Positions 1 through 5,668 of a stretch of 7,630 nucleotides of DNA are shown in pieces. A program made the position numbers and the translations under genes. The notes below the pieces were generated by a model. It searched no databases. It had not been told where the DNA came from and worked only from the letters and a program-made list of their open reading frames with translations. This DNA comes from Candidatus Apopatosoma intestinale (GTDB lineage: Bacteria; Bacillota; Clostridia; Oscillospirales; CAG-272): positions 1-7,630 of the forward strand of contig JAGHUY010000187.1 of NCBI GenBank assembly GCA_018064545.1. The letters run 5' to 3'. Each line of letters begins with the position of its first letter. The first letter of the stretch is position 1.

Positions 1-998
1 TCCTCGGTCTTCACGAGTTCCAGCACCTTATCGCGGCCGCAATAGCCGTATTTACGGATCAGTTTATCGTTTTCCGCGTCCTCGCCGAACTTGTCGATGC
101 CGGGGGCAAGGATCGTGAGTTCCCCGCCGTCGGCGATCGCCATGCGGGTGCGGTAGACCGCCTTGTTGCCGAGCCATGTGCTGTGAAACTCTCTCGGATC
201 GAGATAGACGACGGCATGGCGGATCGGCTTGTCCAAATGCACCATGTTCTTCTGCTGGGCAAGCGCAACCGCCTCCTCAAAGGCGCTCCGTTCGTGCTCA
301 CCGATAAACAGACCGTGTAAAACGGTTTCGTCGCCTTTGTTCGTTGTGACGGTCAGTACGTAGAGAAGCGACAGATCGGAAAGAAAATGTTCCTCGGCAT
401 AGTCGAAGACCTTGCGCACCGGCGTGTGATCGCGTCCCATCATGCGTTCCAGCCCGTAAAACGCGCCGAGCATATGGGAAGAACTGATCATGTTACTGCC
501 GCCGCAACCGACGAAAATATTTTTGGAGTAGTTCGCCATGCCGACGACCTCATGCGGGACGACCTGCCCCATCGAGATGATCAGGTCATAACTCTTGTCG
601 AGCAGACGGCGGTTGACCTCCACGTCGATCTTTTCGTTCACCAGTCCCTCGGAAACTTCGCTTACAAATGAGGCGGGAACCTCGCCGATTTTTACAACGT
701 CTTTGCGCCAGTTGTGGACGATCATGCGGTCAAACGGCACCTCAGGGCCGAAAAAGGCATTCCATTCCGTCTCCGTCACCGGTACGTGTGTGCCGAGCGC
801 GGGCATGATGTCGATTTCGCAGGTATCCTTGAGCAGGGAATAATACAGAGCCGTAATCTTGCCGGCGGCGGAGTACATTCGCGTGTAATCCGGCGGGAGC
901 AAGAGGACTTTTTTGAGATGCTTTCCCGCGAGAGACTGACGAAGAGCATTTTTCAATTCCTCATCCGTCACGGGAGAGCCGTGGTTGATACTGAGCAA
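1..998 (-). CDS. LarA-family nickel-pincer 2-hydroxyacid racemase/epimerase (C-terminus outside window)
   Basis: The first 332 residues of a protein of the LarA (lactate racemase, DUF2088) family, which is usually about 420 residues. LarA enzymes interconvert 2-hydroxyacid stereoisomers by hydride transfer to a Ni-pincer nucleotide in the cytoplasm. Visible family signatures are DYTR at 37-40, GTHVPVT at 69-75, and GQVVPHE at 144-150 followed by K159 and H175. By alignment from memory with Lactobacillus plantarum LarA, H71, H149, K159 and H175 match H108, H174, the cofactor-linked K184 and the Ni ligand H200; the H-to-K (10) and K-to-H (16) spacings are identical. The active site therefore looks intact. 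The start is TTG at 998: GGAGG lies 7 nt upstream, and an in-frame stop at 1020-1022 leaves no ATG or GTG start between it and the TTG. No larB, larC or larE cofactor genes are in view. The substrate is unknown; family members also act on malate, 2-hydroxyglutarate, phenyllactate and sugar acids. Confidence 0.9.
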   Translation of the reverse strand, partial: MLSINHGSPVTDEELKNALRQSLAGKHLKKVLLLPPDYTRMYSAAGKITALYYSLLKDTCEIDIMPALGTHVPVTETEWNAFFGPEVPFDRMIVHNWRKDVVKIGEVPASFVSEVSEGLVNEKIDVEVNRRLLDKSYDLIISMGQVVPHEVVGMANYSKNIFVGCGGSNMISSSHMLGAFYGLERMMGRDHTPVRKVFDYAEEHFLSDLSLLYVLTVTTNKGDETVLHGLFIGEHERSAFEEAVALAQQKNMVHLDKPIRHAVVYLDPREFHSTWLGNKAVYRTRMAIADGGELTILAPGIDKFGEDAENDKLIRKYGYCGRDKVLELVKTE

Positions 999-1028
999 AA
1001 AAAGACCTCCTTTTTTAGCCTAACAGGA

Positions 1029-1062
1029 GTGATCCGAGCCCGGCTTGCGAGGGCGGATTCAC
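1029..1062 (-). other. Imperfect hairpin in the racemase leader
   Basis: On the minus strand, GTGAATCCGCCC and GGGCTCGGATCAC can pair as 4, 4 and 3 base pairs separated by small bulges, around a 9-nt loop. It lies within the roughly 95-nt untranslated leader predicted for the racemase mRNA, about 20 nt upstream of its ribosome binding site. No run of T follows it, so it is not a standard intrinsic terminator. It could stabilise the mRNA or be chance. Confidence 0.3.
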
Positions 1063-1101
1063 CGTTATGCTGTGATAATGTTCCAAATTTCACCATTTTA
1101 T

Positions 1102-1130
1102 ATCTTACTCCAAGTCTCGGATGATGTCAA
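1102..1130 (-). promoter_or_regulatory. Sigma-A-type promoter of the racemase gene
   Basis: Read on the minus strand, TTGACA (1130-1125) and TAAGAT (1107-1102) are separated by exactly 17 bp. The expected transcription start is near 1095, giving a leader of about 95 nt before the TTG start at 998. The -35 box abuts the 23-bp tandem repeats at 1131-1176. Confidence 0.75.
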
Positions 1131-1176
1131 TATGTTTCCTTTGAATCTTTATCTATGTTTCCTTTGAATCTTTATC
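1131..1176. repeat. Two perfect 23-bp direct repeats between divergent promoters (candidate operator)
   Basis: Two identical 23-bp copies (1131-1153 and 1154-1176), each beginning TATGTTTCC and ending CTTTATC, lie head to tail with no spacer. They are followed by TATATGTT, a near-repeat of the unit's opening. The pair exactly fills the gap between the -35 box of the racemase promoter (ends 1130) and that of the mannosidase promoter (starts 1183). The roughly two-turn spacing puts both copies on one face of the helix. The layout fits binding of a regulator acting on both genes, for example an AraC-type activator that binds direct half-sites; the regulator is not in the window and its class is a guess. 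Confidence 0.7.
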
Positions 1177-1182
1177 TATATG

Positions 1183-1211
1183 TTGACAAAAAAGAAAAAA
1201 ATCGGTAAGAT
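1183..1211 (+). promoter_or_regulatory. Sigma-A-type promoter of the mannosidase gene
   Basis: TTGACA (1183-1188), 17 bp, then TAAGAT (1206-1211). Transcription should start near 1218, giving a leader of about 30 nt with AAAGGAG at 1234-1240 ahead of the ATG at 1249. The promoter overlaps the in-frame ATG at 1180, ruling that codon out as the start. Confidence 0.8.
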
Positions 1212-1248
1212 GAAAGAAAAGAATAAAGAGAGAAAAGGAGAGTTTTCC

Positions 1249-2940
1249 ATGGATTTTACATTAGACAGGATACGTGTGATTTGTCAAAAGCTTTCTTCCA
1301 TGAAAACCGAATCGCTTGGGGAAGTGGCGATGCGATACCAAAAGACCGGATACAAGACATCCAATGACTTGCCCGATCCCGAAACGCTCGCGCCGTTTCC
1401 GCGTCTGACGAACATTGAGGGAAACGACGAACATTACTGGTTCTATACTTCGGTTGCGCCCGTACCGAAGCAGGAGGGCAAGAAACTGTTTTTGGTGTTC
1501 CGCACGGGACAGGAGGGGACTTGGGACGCCAAGGGTCCGCAGGAACTCCTGTATCTGAACGGCAAAATGACGCAGGGCATGGATGTCAACCACACAGAGG
1601 CACGGCTCGATTTTGATACCGCCTATGACGCGCACATCTATTTCTATACGGGGATTCCGACCTGTAAATGCACGCCGGTCTGCACGCTTCAAATGGTGGA
1701 TGAGCGGATCGAAAAACTTTGGTACGACTTATTTGTTCCGTATCAGGCACTTGACCGTCTTGATCCCGACAGTGAGGCATACCGCACGATCATCGGGCAT
1801 CTGAAAGAGGCTGTCGGGCTCCTCGACCTGCGTGTCCCGTTTTCCACAGAGTTTTATACAAGTGTGGAAAACTCCGAACGCTATCTCCTTGAGGAGTTTT
1901 ACGGCAAAGTGTGCGGCGGGCTTGATGCCATTGTCAACTGCATCGGTCATACCCATATTGACGTAGCATGGCTGTGGCCGGTCTGTCAGACAGTAGAAAA
2001 GGCACAGCGTAGCTTTGCGACGGTTGTGCAGTATATGCGCGAATATCCCGAGTATAAATTCATGTCGAGCCAGCCTCAGCTCTATCAGTTTGTCAAGGAC
2101 GAAGCCCCCGAGCTGTATGAGGAGATCAAAGCCCTTGTCCGTGAGGGACGATGGGAGCCGGAGGGTGCCATGTGGCTGGAAGCCGACAACAATCTGACCT
2201 CCGGCGAAAGTCTGGTCCGTCAGATTCTGTTCGGCAAGCGATTCATGAAAGAGGAGTTTGGTGTGGACAGCAAATGCGTCTGGCTGCCCGACACGTTCGG
2301 GTACAGCGCGGCGCTTCCGCAGATCATGAGAAAATGCGGTGACGAGCGGTTTGTCACCTCCAAGATCAGTTGGAACGAATCGAATACATGCCATACGACA
2401 GTTTTCTGTGGCAGGGTATCGACGGCAGTGAGGTGTTCACGTTCTTCATCACCGCCCGCACCGGCGATTTCGGCCGTCACACGACGTATAACGGCAAGAT
2501 CGATCCGAACCACGTGCTGGGCGCGTGGAAACGGTATCAGCAAAAAGAATATAACAACGAAGTCGTTCTTTTGTTCGGCTACGGCGACGGCGGTGGCGGC
2601 CCGACCAGAGAAATGCTGGAATGCGGGCGCCGTCTGGAAAAGGGATTGCCGGGATATCCCAAGACGAAGATCGACTTTTCCGGTGCGTTCCTCGACCGTG
2701 CCATTGATAACTTCAACAAAAACACCGAAAAACTCGGCCACACGCCGCGCTGGGTGGGCGAACTCTATCTGGAATTTCATCGAGGCACGTATACGTCTAT
2801 TGCCAAGAACAAGAAGAACAACCGAAAGAGCGAACAACTCATGCAGTCGCTGGAAGCCGCATCTTCGATGGCGTCGCTTCTCGCCGGAAACGCCTATCCG
2901 CAGGATGAAATCAACGGCTATTGGCACACGGTGTTACTGA
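1249..2940 (+). CDS. Mannosidase 5' piece as it stands in this sequence
   Basis: Uncorrected, this frame reads 563 residues. About 379 are genuine mannosidase: the N-terminal domain plus the first half of the GH38 catalytic barrel, including H236, D238 and D348. The remaining roughly 184 residues are out of frame, rich in Arg, Ser and Thr, and match nothing in the family. The piece lacks the helical middle domain and the fourth zinc-site residue, so this product should be inactive. Confidence 0.5.
   Translation: MDFTLDRIRVICQKLSSMKTESLGEVAMRYQKTGYKTSNDLPDPETLAPFPRLTNIEGNDEHYWFYTSVAPVPKQEGKKLFLVFRTGQEGTWDAKGPQELLYLNGKMTQGMDVNHTEARLDFDTAYDAHIYFYTGIPTCKCTPVCTLQMVDERIEKLWYDLFVPYQALDRLDPDSEAYRTIIGHLKEAVGLLDLRVPFSTEFYTSVENSERYLLEEFYGKVCGGLDAIVNCIGHTHIDVAWLWPVCQTVEKAQRSFATVVQYMREYPEYKFMSSQPQLYQFVKDEAPELYEEIKALVREGRWEPEGAMWLEADNNLTSGESLVRQILFGKRFMKEEFGVDSKCVWLPDTFGYSAALPQIMRKCGDERFVTSKISWNESNTCHTTVFCGRVSTAVRCSRSSSPPAPAISAVTRRITARSIRTTCWARGNGISKKNITTKSFFCSATATAVAARPEKCWNAGAVWKRDCRDIPRRRSTFPVRSSTVPLITSTKTPKNSATRRAGWANSIWNFIEARIRLLPRTRRTTERANNSCSRWKPHLRWRRFSPETPIRRMKSTAIGTRCY
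2376..2390 (+). other. Frameshift junction in the mannosidase gene
   Basis: Codons TGG AAC GAA TCG AAT (WNESN) are followed by ACATGCC, where one base is missing before ATG CCA TAC GAC (MPYD). Restoring a base gives WNESNxMPYDSF, the spacing I recall for GH38 enzymes such as MAN2C1 (WNxxNxFPxxTF). A tandem CGAATCGAAT (2376-2385) sits next to the site. Removing one 5-bp copy also restores frame (WNEYMPYD) but leaves the protein two residues short, so single-base loss is the better model. There is no slippery heptamer. Confidence 0.85.
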
Positions 2941-4265
2941 ACCAGTTCCACGATATTCTGCCCGGTTCTTCGATCCTTGCGGTCTACGGGCAGACGGATA
3001 AGGATTACCAAGCGCTCCTTGAGAACGCCGGAAAGACGCTGGGCACCACACTTGCCGGTATTGCCGGAAACGTCGGAACGGACGGAGGTCTGTTCGTCTG
3101 GAACCCGAACGGCTTCCCGGTCTGCGACGTTGTGGAGACGGAGAACGGAAAAGCGTTCGTGCGTGATATTCCCGCCCTCGGCTATGCCGTCGTCAAACCG
3201 GAATCGGTGAAGAACCGCGTGACGGTCTCCGACAAGTGTCTGGAAAATGATTTCTTCCGCATCCGCTTCGACGACCGCTATCAGATCGTGTCTCTCTACG
3301 ACAAGCGCGTCGGCAGAGAAGTGGTGAAGGATGGCGAAGTGTTTAACGAACTCCGACTGTTTGAGGACTTCCCGAAGCAGTTTGACGCGTGGGAGATCAC
3401 CAACTACTATAAGGATAAGATGTGGAAAATCGACACGCTTTCTTCCGCCGTGCCGGTGGACGAGGGCGCACGCAAGGGCTACCGCATCACGAGAGAGTAT
3501 CTGCGCTCCCGTATCGAGCAGACGATCTGGCTCTACGACGACGCGGAACGCATCGACGTGGACAACGTTATCGACTGGCACGAGGAACACGTGCTTCTCA
3601 AAGCGGCGTTCCCCATCGACGTTCACGCAAACGAAGCGACGTATGAGATCCAGTTCGGCAACGTCAAACGCCCGACGCACGAAAACACGTCGTGGGATGC
3701 CGCCAAGTTCGAGGTCTGTGCGCACAAGTGGGCGGATATGTCCGAGGATGATTACGGCGTCGCTCTCTTGAACGATTGCAAGTACGGTCACAGTACCGAG
3801 GGTAACACGCTCTCACTGACGCTATTAAAATGCGCGACCTATCCCAATCCCATGGCGGATAAAGAGGTACACACGTTCCGCTATGCGATTGTTCCGCACA
3901 CCGGTAGCTTCAAGACGGCCGGAATTCCGCACATGGCACAGGCGTTCAATCAGCCGCTCATCGCACTTCCTGTCGGGGGACAGCAGGGCGAACTGCCGGA
4001 ACGCTATTCCATGATCTCCTGCGATGCACCGAATATTCAGCTGGAAACGGTCAAAAAGGCCGAGGACAGCAACGCCCTGATCGTTCGCTTCTTTGAGAAC
4101 TTCGACCGCCGCACGGACGCCACCCTGCGTCTCGGCTTTGAAGCCAAAAAAGCGTTCTTATGCGATATGCTTGAAAACGAGCTTTCCGAACTTCCGCTTG
4201 TCGGCCGGACGGTCACCGTGCCCACCGGAAACTTTGAGATTCAGACGGTCAAATTTGTACTATAA
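2388..4265 (+). CDS. Mannosidase 3' piece in the second frame
   Basis: This frame opens with MPYDSFLWQGIDGSEV, the normal continuation of the GH38 barrel, and runs without interruption to the stop at 4265 (625 residues from the ATG at 2388; a TTG at 2370 is also in frame). It holds the rest of the barrel, the helical middle domain with NQFHDILPGSS (zinc-ligand His encoded at 2949-2951) and the C-terminal beta-sandwich domains. Neither start codon has a convincing ribosome binding site, so independent translation is doubtful. The lack of other stops or shifts over 1.9 kb shows that it decayed recently, if at all. Confidence 0.5.
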   Translation: MPYDSFLWQGIDGSEVFTFFITARTGDFGRHTTYNGKIDPNHVLGAWKRYQQKEYNNEVVLLFGYGDGGGGPTREMLECGRRLEKGLPGYPKTKIDFSGAFLDRAIDNFNKNTEKLGHTPRWVGELYLEFHRGTYTSIAKNKKNNRKSEQLMQSLEAASSMASLLAGNAYPQDEINGYWHTVLLNQFHDILPGSSILAVYGQTDKDYQALLENAGKTLGTTLAGIAGNVGTDGGLFVWNPNGFPVCDVVETENGKAFVRDIPALGYAVVKPESVKNRVTVSDKCLENDFFRIRFDDRYQIVSLYDKRVGREVVKDGEVFNELRLFEDFPKQFDAWEITNYYKDKMWKIDTLSSAVPVDEGARKGYRITREYLRSRIEQTIWLYDDAERIDVDNVIDWHEEHVLLKAAFPIDVHANEATYEIQFGNVKRPTHENTSWDAAKFEVCAHKWADMSEDDYGVALLNDCKYGHSTEGNTLSLTLLKCATYPNPMADKEVHTFRYAIVPHTGSFKTAGIPHMAQAFNQPLIALPVGGQQGELPERYSMISCDAPNIQLETVKKAEDSNALIVRFFENFDRRTDATLRLGFEAKKAFLCDMLENELSELPLVGRTVTVPTGNFEIQTVKFVL

Positions 4266-4285
4266 AAATCGTTTAAAACATAAAA

Positions 4286-4320
4286 GCAAAAATCTCCGGA
4301 GAAAGTCCGGAGATTTTTGC
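4286..4320 (+). terminator. Intrinsic terminator after the mannosidase gene
   Basis: A perfect 15-bp stem (4286-4300 with 4306-4320) encloses a GAAAG loop. The GC-rich core CTCCGGA/TCCGGAG is followed by ATTTTT, itself paired with the upstream A-tract. It begins 20 bp after the stop codon and insulates the tRNA promoter that follows. Confidence 0.88.
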
Positions 4321-4331
4321 ATAAAAAACCC

Positions 4332-4360
4332 TTGCATTTTCAAAAGAAGTATGCTATACT
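4332..4360 (+). promoter_or_regulatory. Promoter of tRNA-Leu
   Basis: TTGCAT (4332-4337), 17 bp, TATACT (4355-4360). The tRNA begins 13 bp after the -10 box, implying a very short 5' leader for RNase P to remove. Confidence 0.78.
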
Positions 4361-4373
4361 ACTATACACATTT

Positions 4374-4460
4374 GCCGGTGTGATGGAATTGGTAGACGTG
4401 CTGGACTCAAAATCCAGTGGTAGCGATATCGTGCGGGTCCGAGTCCCGCCACCGGCACCA
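4374..4460 (+). tRNA. tRNA-Leu (anticodon CAA)
   Basis: A class II tRNA of 87 nt. The acceptor arms GCCGGTG (4374-4380) and CACCGGC (4450-4456) pair fully, followed by discriminator A and an encoded CCA (4458-4460). The anticodon stem CTGGA/TCCAG holds loop CTCAAAA with CAA at 4408-4410, reading UUG codons. There is a long variable arm (TGGTAGCGATATCGTG region), a D-loop containing TGG, and a T-arm GCGGG/CCCGC. It is monocistronic, with its own promoter and terminator. Confidence 0.97.
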
Positions 4461-4494
4461 GAAAAAACCTCGTTCTTTTGAACGAGGTTTTTTC
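4461..4494 (+). terminator. Intrinsic terminator of tRNA-Leu
   Basis: A perfect 15-bp stem (4461-4475 with 4480-4494) with a TTTT loop and core CCTCGTTC/GAACGAGG, ending in six T. It begins directly after the CCA end. Confidence 0.92.
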
Positions 4495-4495
4495 A

Positions 4496-4667
4496 ATGAT
4501 ATCCGTTCCTCACGGAACGGGTGATATCCCTGCGGGATGATATCGCACTTCGTGCGATGATATACGCCTGACGGCGTATGGTGGGAACGGATATCATCCA
4601 TATTTGCCGTAAGGCAAATATATCATGCCTCGCCCCGGCGAGGTATATCATATCGCGCAAGCGATAT
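4496..4667. repeat. Cluster of seven short hairpins with GAT/ATCA linkers
   Basis: Seven adjacent perfect hairpins in 172 bp: 4503-4520 (7-bp stem, loop TCAC), 4526-4538 (5 bp, TGC), 4542-4558 (7 bp, TTC), 4562-4579 (7 bp, TGAC), 4600-4621 (9 bp, GTAA), 4628-4643 (7 bp around CC, or 6 bp with a 4-nt loop) and 4650-4667 (7 bp, GCAA). Stem sequences differ; the linkers are GAT or GTGAT on the left and ATATC/ATCATG on the right, so the two halves have opposite orientation. A 14-bp inverted repeat (4496-4509 with 4584-4597) encloses hairpins 1-4, and its left arm overlaps the stem of hairpin 1. Midpoints are about 18-26 bp apart. No credible reading frame covers it. It lies between the tRNA terminator and the next promoter. 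It may be an interspersed REP- or MITE-like intergenic element. From 4672 to 4723 nothing is recognisable. Confidence 0.88.
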
Positions 4668-4723
4668 ATCGTTACAAAGTGTGCGGTATGGCTTTTTGTT
4701 TCAATTCTTCCAAATTCTTTGCC

Positions 4724-4752
4724 TTGAAACGATACATAATTTTTGTTAAAAT
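4724..4752 (+). promoter_or_regulatory. Promoter of the cell wall hydrolase gene
   Basis: TTGAAA (4724-4729), 17 bp, TAAAAT (4747-4752). Transcription should start near 4759, leaving a leader of about 50 nt with GAGGTGA at 4795-4801 before the ATG at 4808. The sequence fits the housekeeping sigma factor; no clear sporulation-sigma consensus was recognised. Confidence 0.72.
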
Positions 4753-4807
4753 AGAACCGGACAGCAGAGGAGCGTCACCCCGGGAACATAAAAGAGAGGT
4801 GACGGAT

Positions 4808-5620
4808 ATGAAAAAAATGATAGCCGTCGTACTGACGGCTTTTCTTCTTTGCGGGCTTTTGTCCGTCGGGCTATCGGCCGCCGACAGGACGTTTTCTCTT
4901 GTGATCGACGGGCGTCAGGTCGCCGGTTCTGCCGTGGTGCGGGACGGGACGCTGTATGTCCCTCTCCGGGTCGTCGGCAGGGCGTGGGGAGGTCGGACGT
5001 CGTGGGACGAAGCGACACAGACCGCGACGACCGTAATCGGCGGAGTCTCGATTTCGGCCAAACGAAATTCCTTTACCGTTTTGGCAAACGGACGTTCCTA
5101 TTATCACGACGGCTGTGTGGAGTACATAAACGGCGAAATGAATATCCCCATGGCGACGCTCTACCGGATCATGAATTGCCCGTATTTCGCGGCGGCAAAC
5201 GGTGTTTTGTATATCGACAGGGGTGAGCAGGAGACTGCTCCCGCGACGTCTTATCGGGAAGAGGACTTATACTGGCTTTCCCGCATCATCGAGGCGGAGA
5301 GCAGAGGAGAGTCTATGCGCGGCAAGATCGCCGTCGGAAGCGTAGTGCTCAACCGCGTCCGGTCTGCCGAATTTCCGAATACAGTTTACGATGTGATTTT
5401 CGATACGAAATTCGGCGTGCAGTTTACGCCTGTCGCCAATAAGACGATCTATAACACGCCCTGTGAAGAATCGGTTCAGGCGGCGAGGATGTGCTTGGAG
5501 GGCGAGTCGGTCTCCCGCGACATCCTGTATTTCTGCAATCCGCGCCTGTCCCCCAACTCATGGGCGAGCCGGAATCGCCCGTATGCCTTTACCATCGGCG
5601 GACACGTGTTTTATCGATGA
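4808..5620 (+). CDS. Secreted cell wall hydrolase: stalk domain plus SleB-type hydrolase
   Basis: 270 residues. Residues 1-25 form a signal peptide (MKKM, hydrophobic core AVVLTAFLLCGLLSVGL, then SAAD). Residues 28-137 resemble the copper-amine-oxidase N-terminal-like (stalk) domain common in Clostridia: VIDGRQVAGSAVVRDG, then LYVPLRVVG, with a second copy-like stretch ending in VLYIDRG. Residues 151-270 are a SleB/CwlJ-type hydrolase (Hydrolase_2): YWLSRIIEAESRGES with E164 the likely catalytic glutamate, IAVGSVVLNRVRSAEFPNTVYDVIF, and a C-terminal YAFTIGGHVFYR. Such enzymes cleave peptidoglycan, classically spore cortex during germination; this one may act on vegetative wall or cortex. The start at 4808 is chosen for its ribosome binding site and the signal peptide; the in-frame ATG at 4625 lies in the hairpin cluster, upstream of the promoter. 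It is a single-gene unit ending at a shared bidirectional terminator. Confidence 0.92.
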   Translation: MKKMIAVVLTAFLLCGLLSVGLSAADRTFSLVIDGRQVAGSAVVRDGTLYVPLRVVGRAWGGRTSWDEATQTATTVIGGVSISAKRNSFTVLANGRSYYHDGCVEYINGEMNIPMATLYRIMNCPYFAAANGVLYIDRGEQETAPATSYREEDLYWLSRIIEAESRGESMRGKIAVGSVVLNRVRSAEFPNTVYDVIFDTKFGVQFTPVANKTIYNTPCEESVQAARMCLEGESVSRDILYFCNPRLSPNSWASRNRPYAFTIGGHVFYR

Positions 5621-5621
5621 T

Positions 5622-5653
5622 AAAAAATGCCCTGCATCGGCAGGGCATTTTTT
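5622..5653. terminator. Bidirectional terminator between convergent genes
   Basis: A perfect 14-bp stem AAAAAATGCCCTGC / GCAGGGCATTTTTT with an ATCG loop. It has six T after the GC core on the plus strand and likewise on the minus strand, so it serves both the hydrolase gene (stop at 5620) and the SPFH gene (stop at 5669). Confidence 0.93.
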
Positions 5654-5668
5654 GTGCGTTATTGGCGG

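Larger units (their letters stand above)
1249..4265 (+). pseudogene. GH38 alpha-mannosidase, frameshifted
   Basis: A full-length family 38 glycoside hydrolase (retaining, zinc-dependent alpha-mannosidase) split between two frames. If one base is restored near 2387, it encodes about 1005 residues, a normal length for this group. The start at 1249 has AAAGGAG 8 nt upstream and matches the promoter. Order of parts: an N-terminal beta-rich domain (HYWFYTSVAPVP near 62-73); the catalytic domain with HTHID at 234-238 (H236 and D238 as Zn ligands); WLPDTFGYS at 345-353 with the nucleophile D348; the frameshift after WNESN (375-379); then NQFHDILPG with the Zn ligand H568; and a long C-terminal beta domain. 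There is no signal peptide, so the intact enzyme would act in the cytoplasm on imported mannosides or mannosylglycerate-type compounds. All catalytic residues are retained, so the break is recent or a sequence error. It is divergent from a racemase with which it probably shares control. Confidence 0.88.

Noticed and set aside
387..1124. Three overlapping plus-strand open frames opposite the racemase
   Set aside because: The minus strand encodes a LarA-family protein with all key residues across this stretch; the plus-strand frames are shadows.
2380..2390. Programmed ribosomal frameshift in the mannosidase
   Set aside because: A -1 shift would give the correct protein, but there is no slippery heptamer and no obvious pseudoknot or internal Shine-Dalgarno sequence.
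1729..2394. Open frame on the minus strand within the mannosidase
   Set aside because: Antisense shadow of the GH38 catalytic region; no start signals and no family resemblance.
2934..3791. A 285-residue open frame on the minus strand
   Set aside because: Antisense shadow of the mannosidase C-terminal half, rich in Val, Arg and Asp from complementary codon bias.
4286..4494. Integration site at the tRNA-Leu 3' end
   Set aside because: No integrase gene and no repeat of the tRNA 3' end is visible; the tRNA is followed directly by its own terminator.
4407..4601. Short minus-strand frame containing WRDSDPHDIATTGF
   Set aside because: It is antisense to the tRNA-Leu gene and its terminator; such frames are a familiar annotation artefact.
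4496..4667. CRISPR array
   Set aside because: There are no constant repeats with spacers; the stems vary and only linkers of 3-6 bp recur.
4625..4807. Upstream extension of the hydrolase reading frame
   Set aside because: It starts in the hairpin cluster and precedes the promoter; the ATG at 4808 has a good ribosome binding site and begins a signal peptide.
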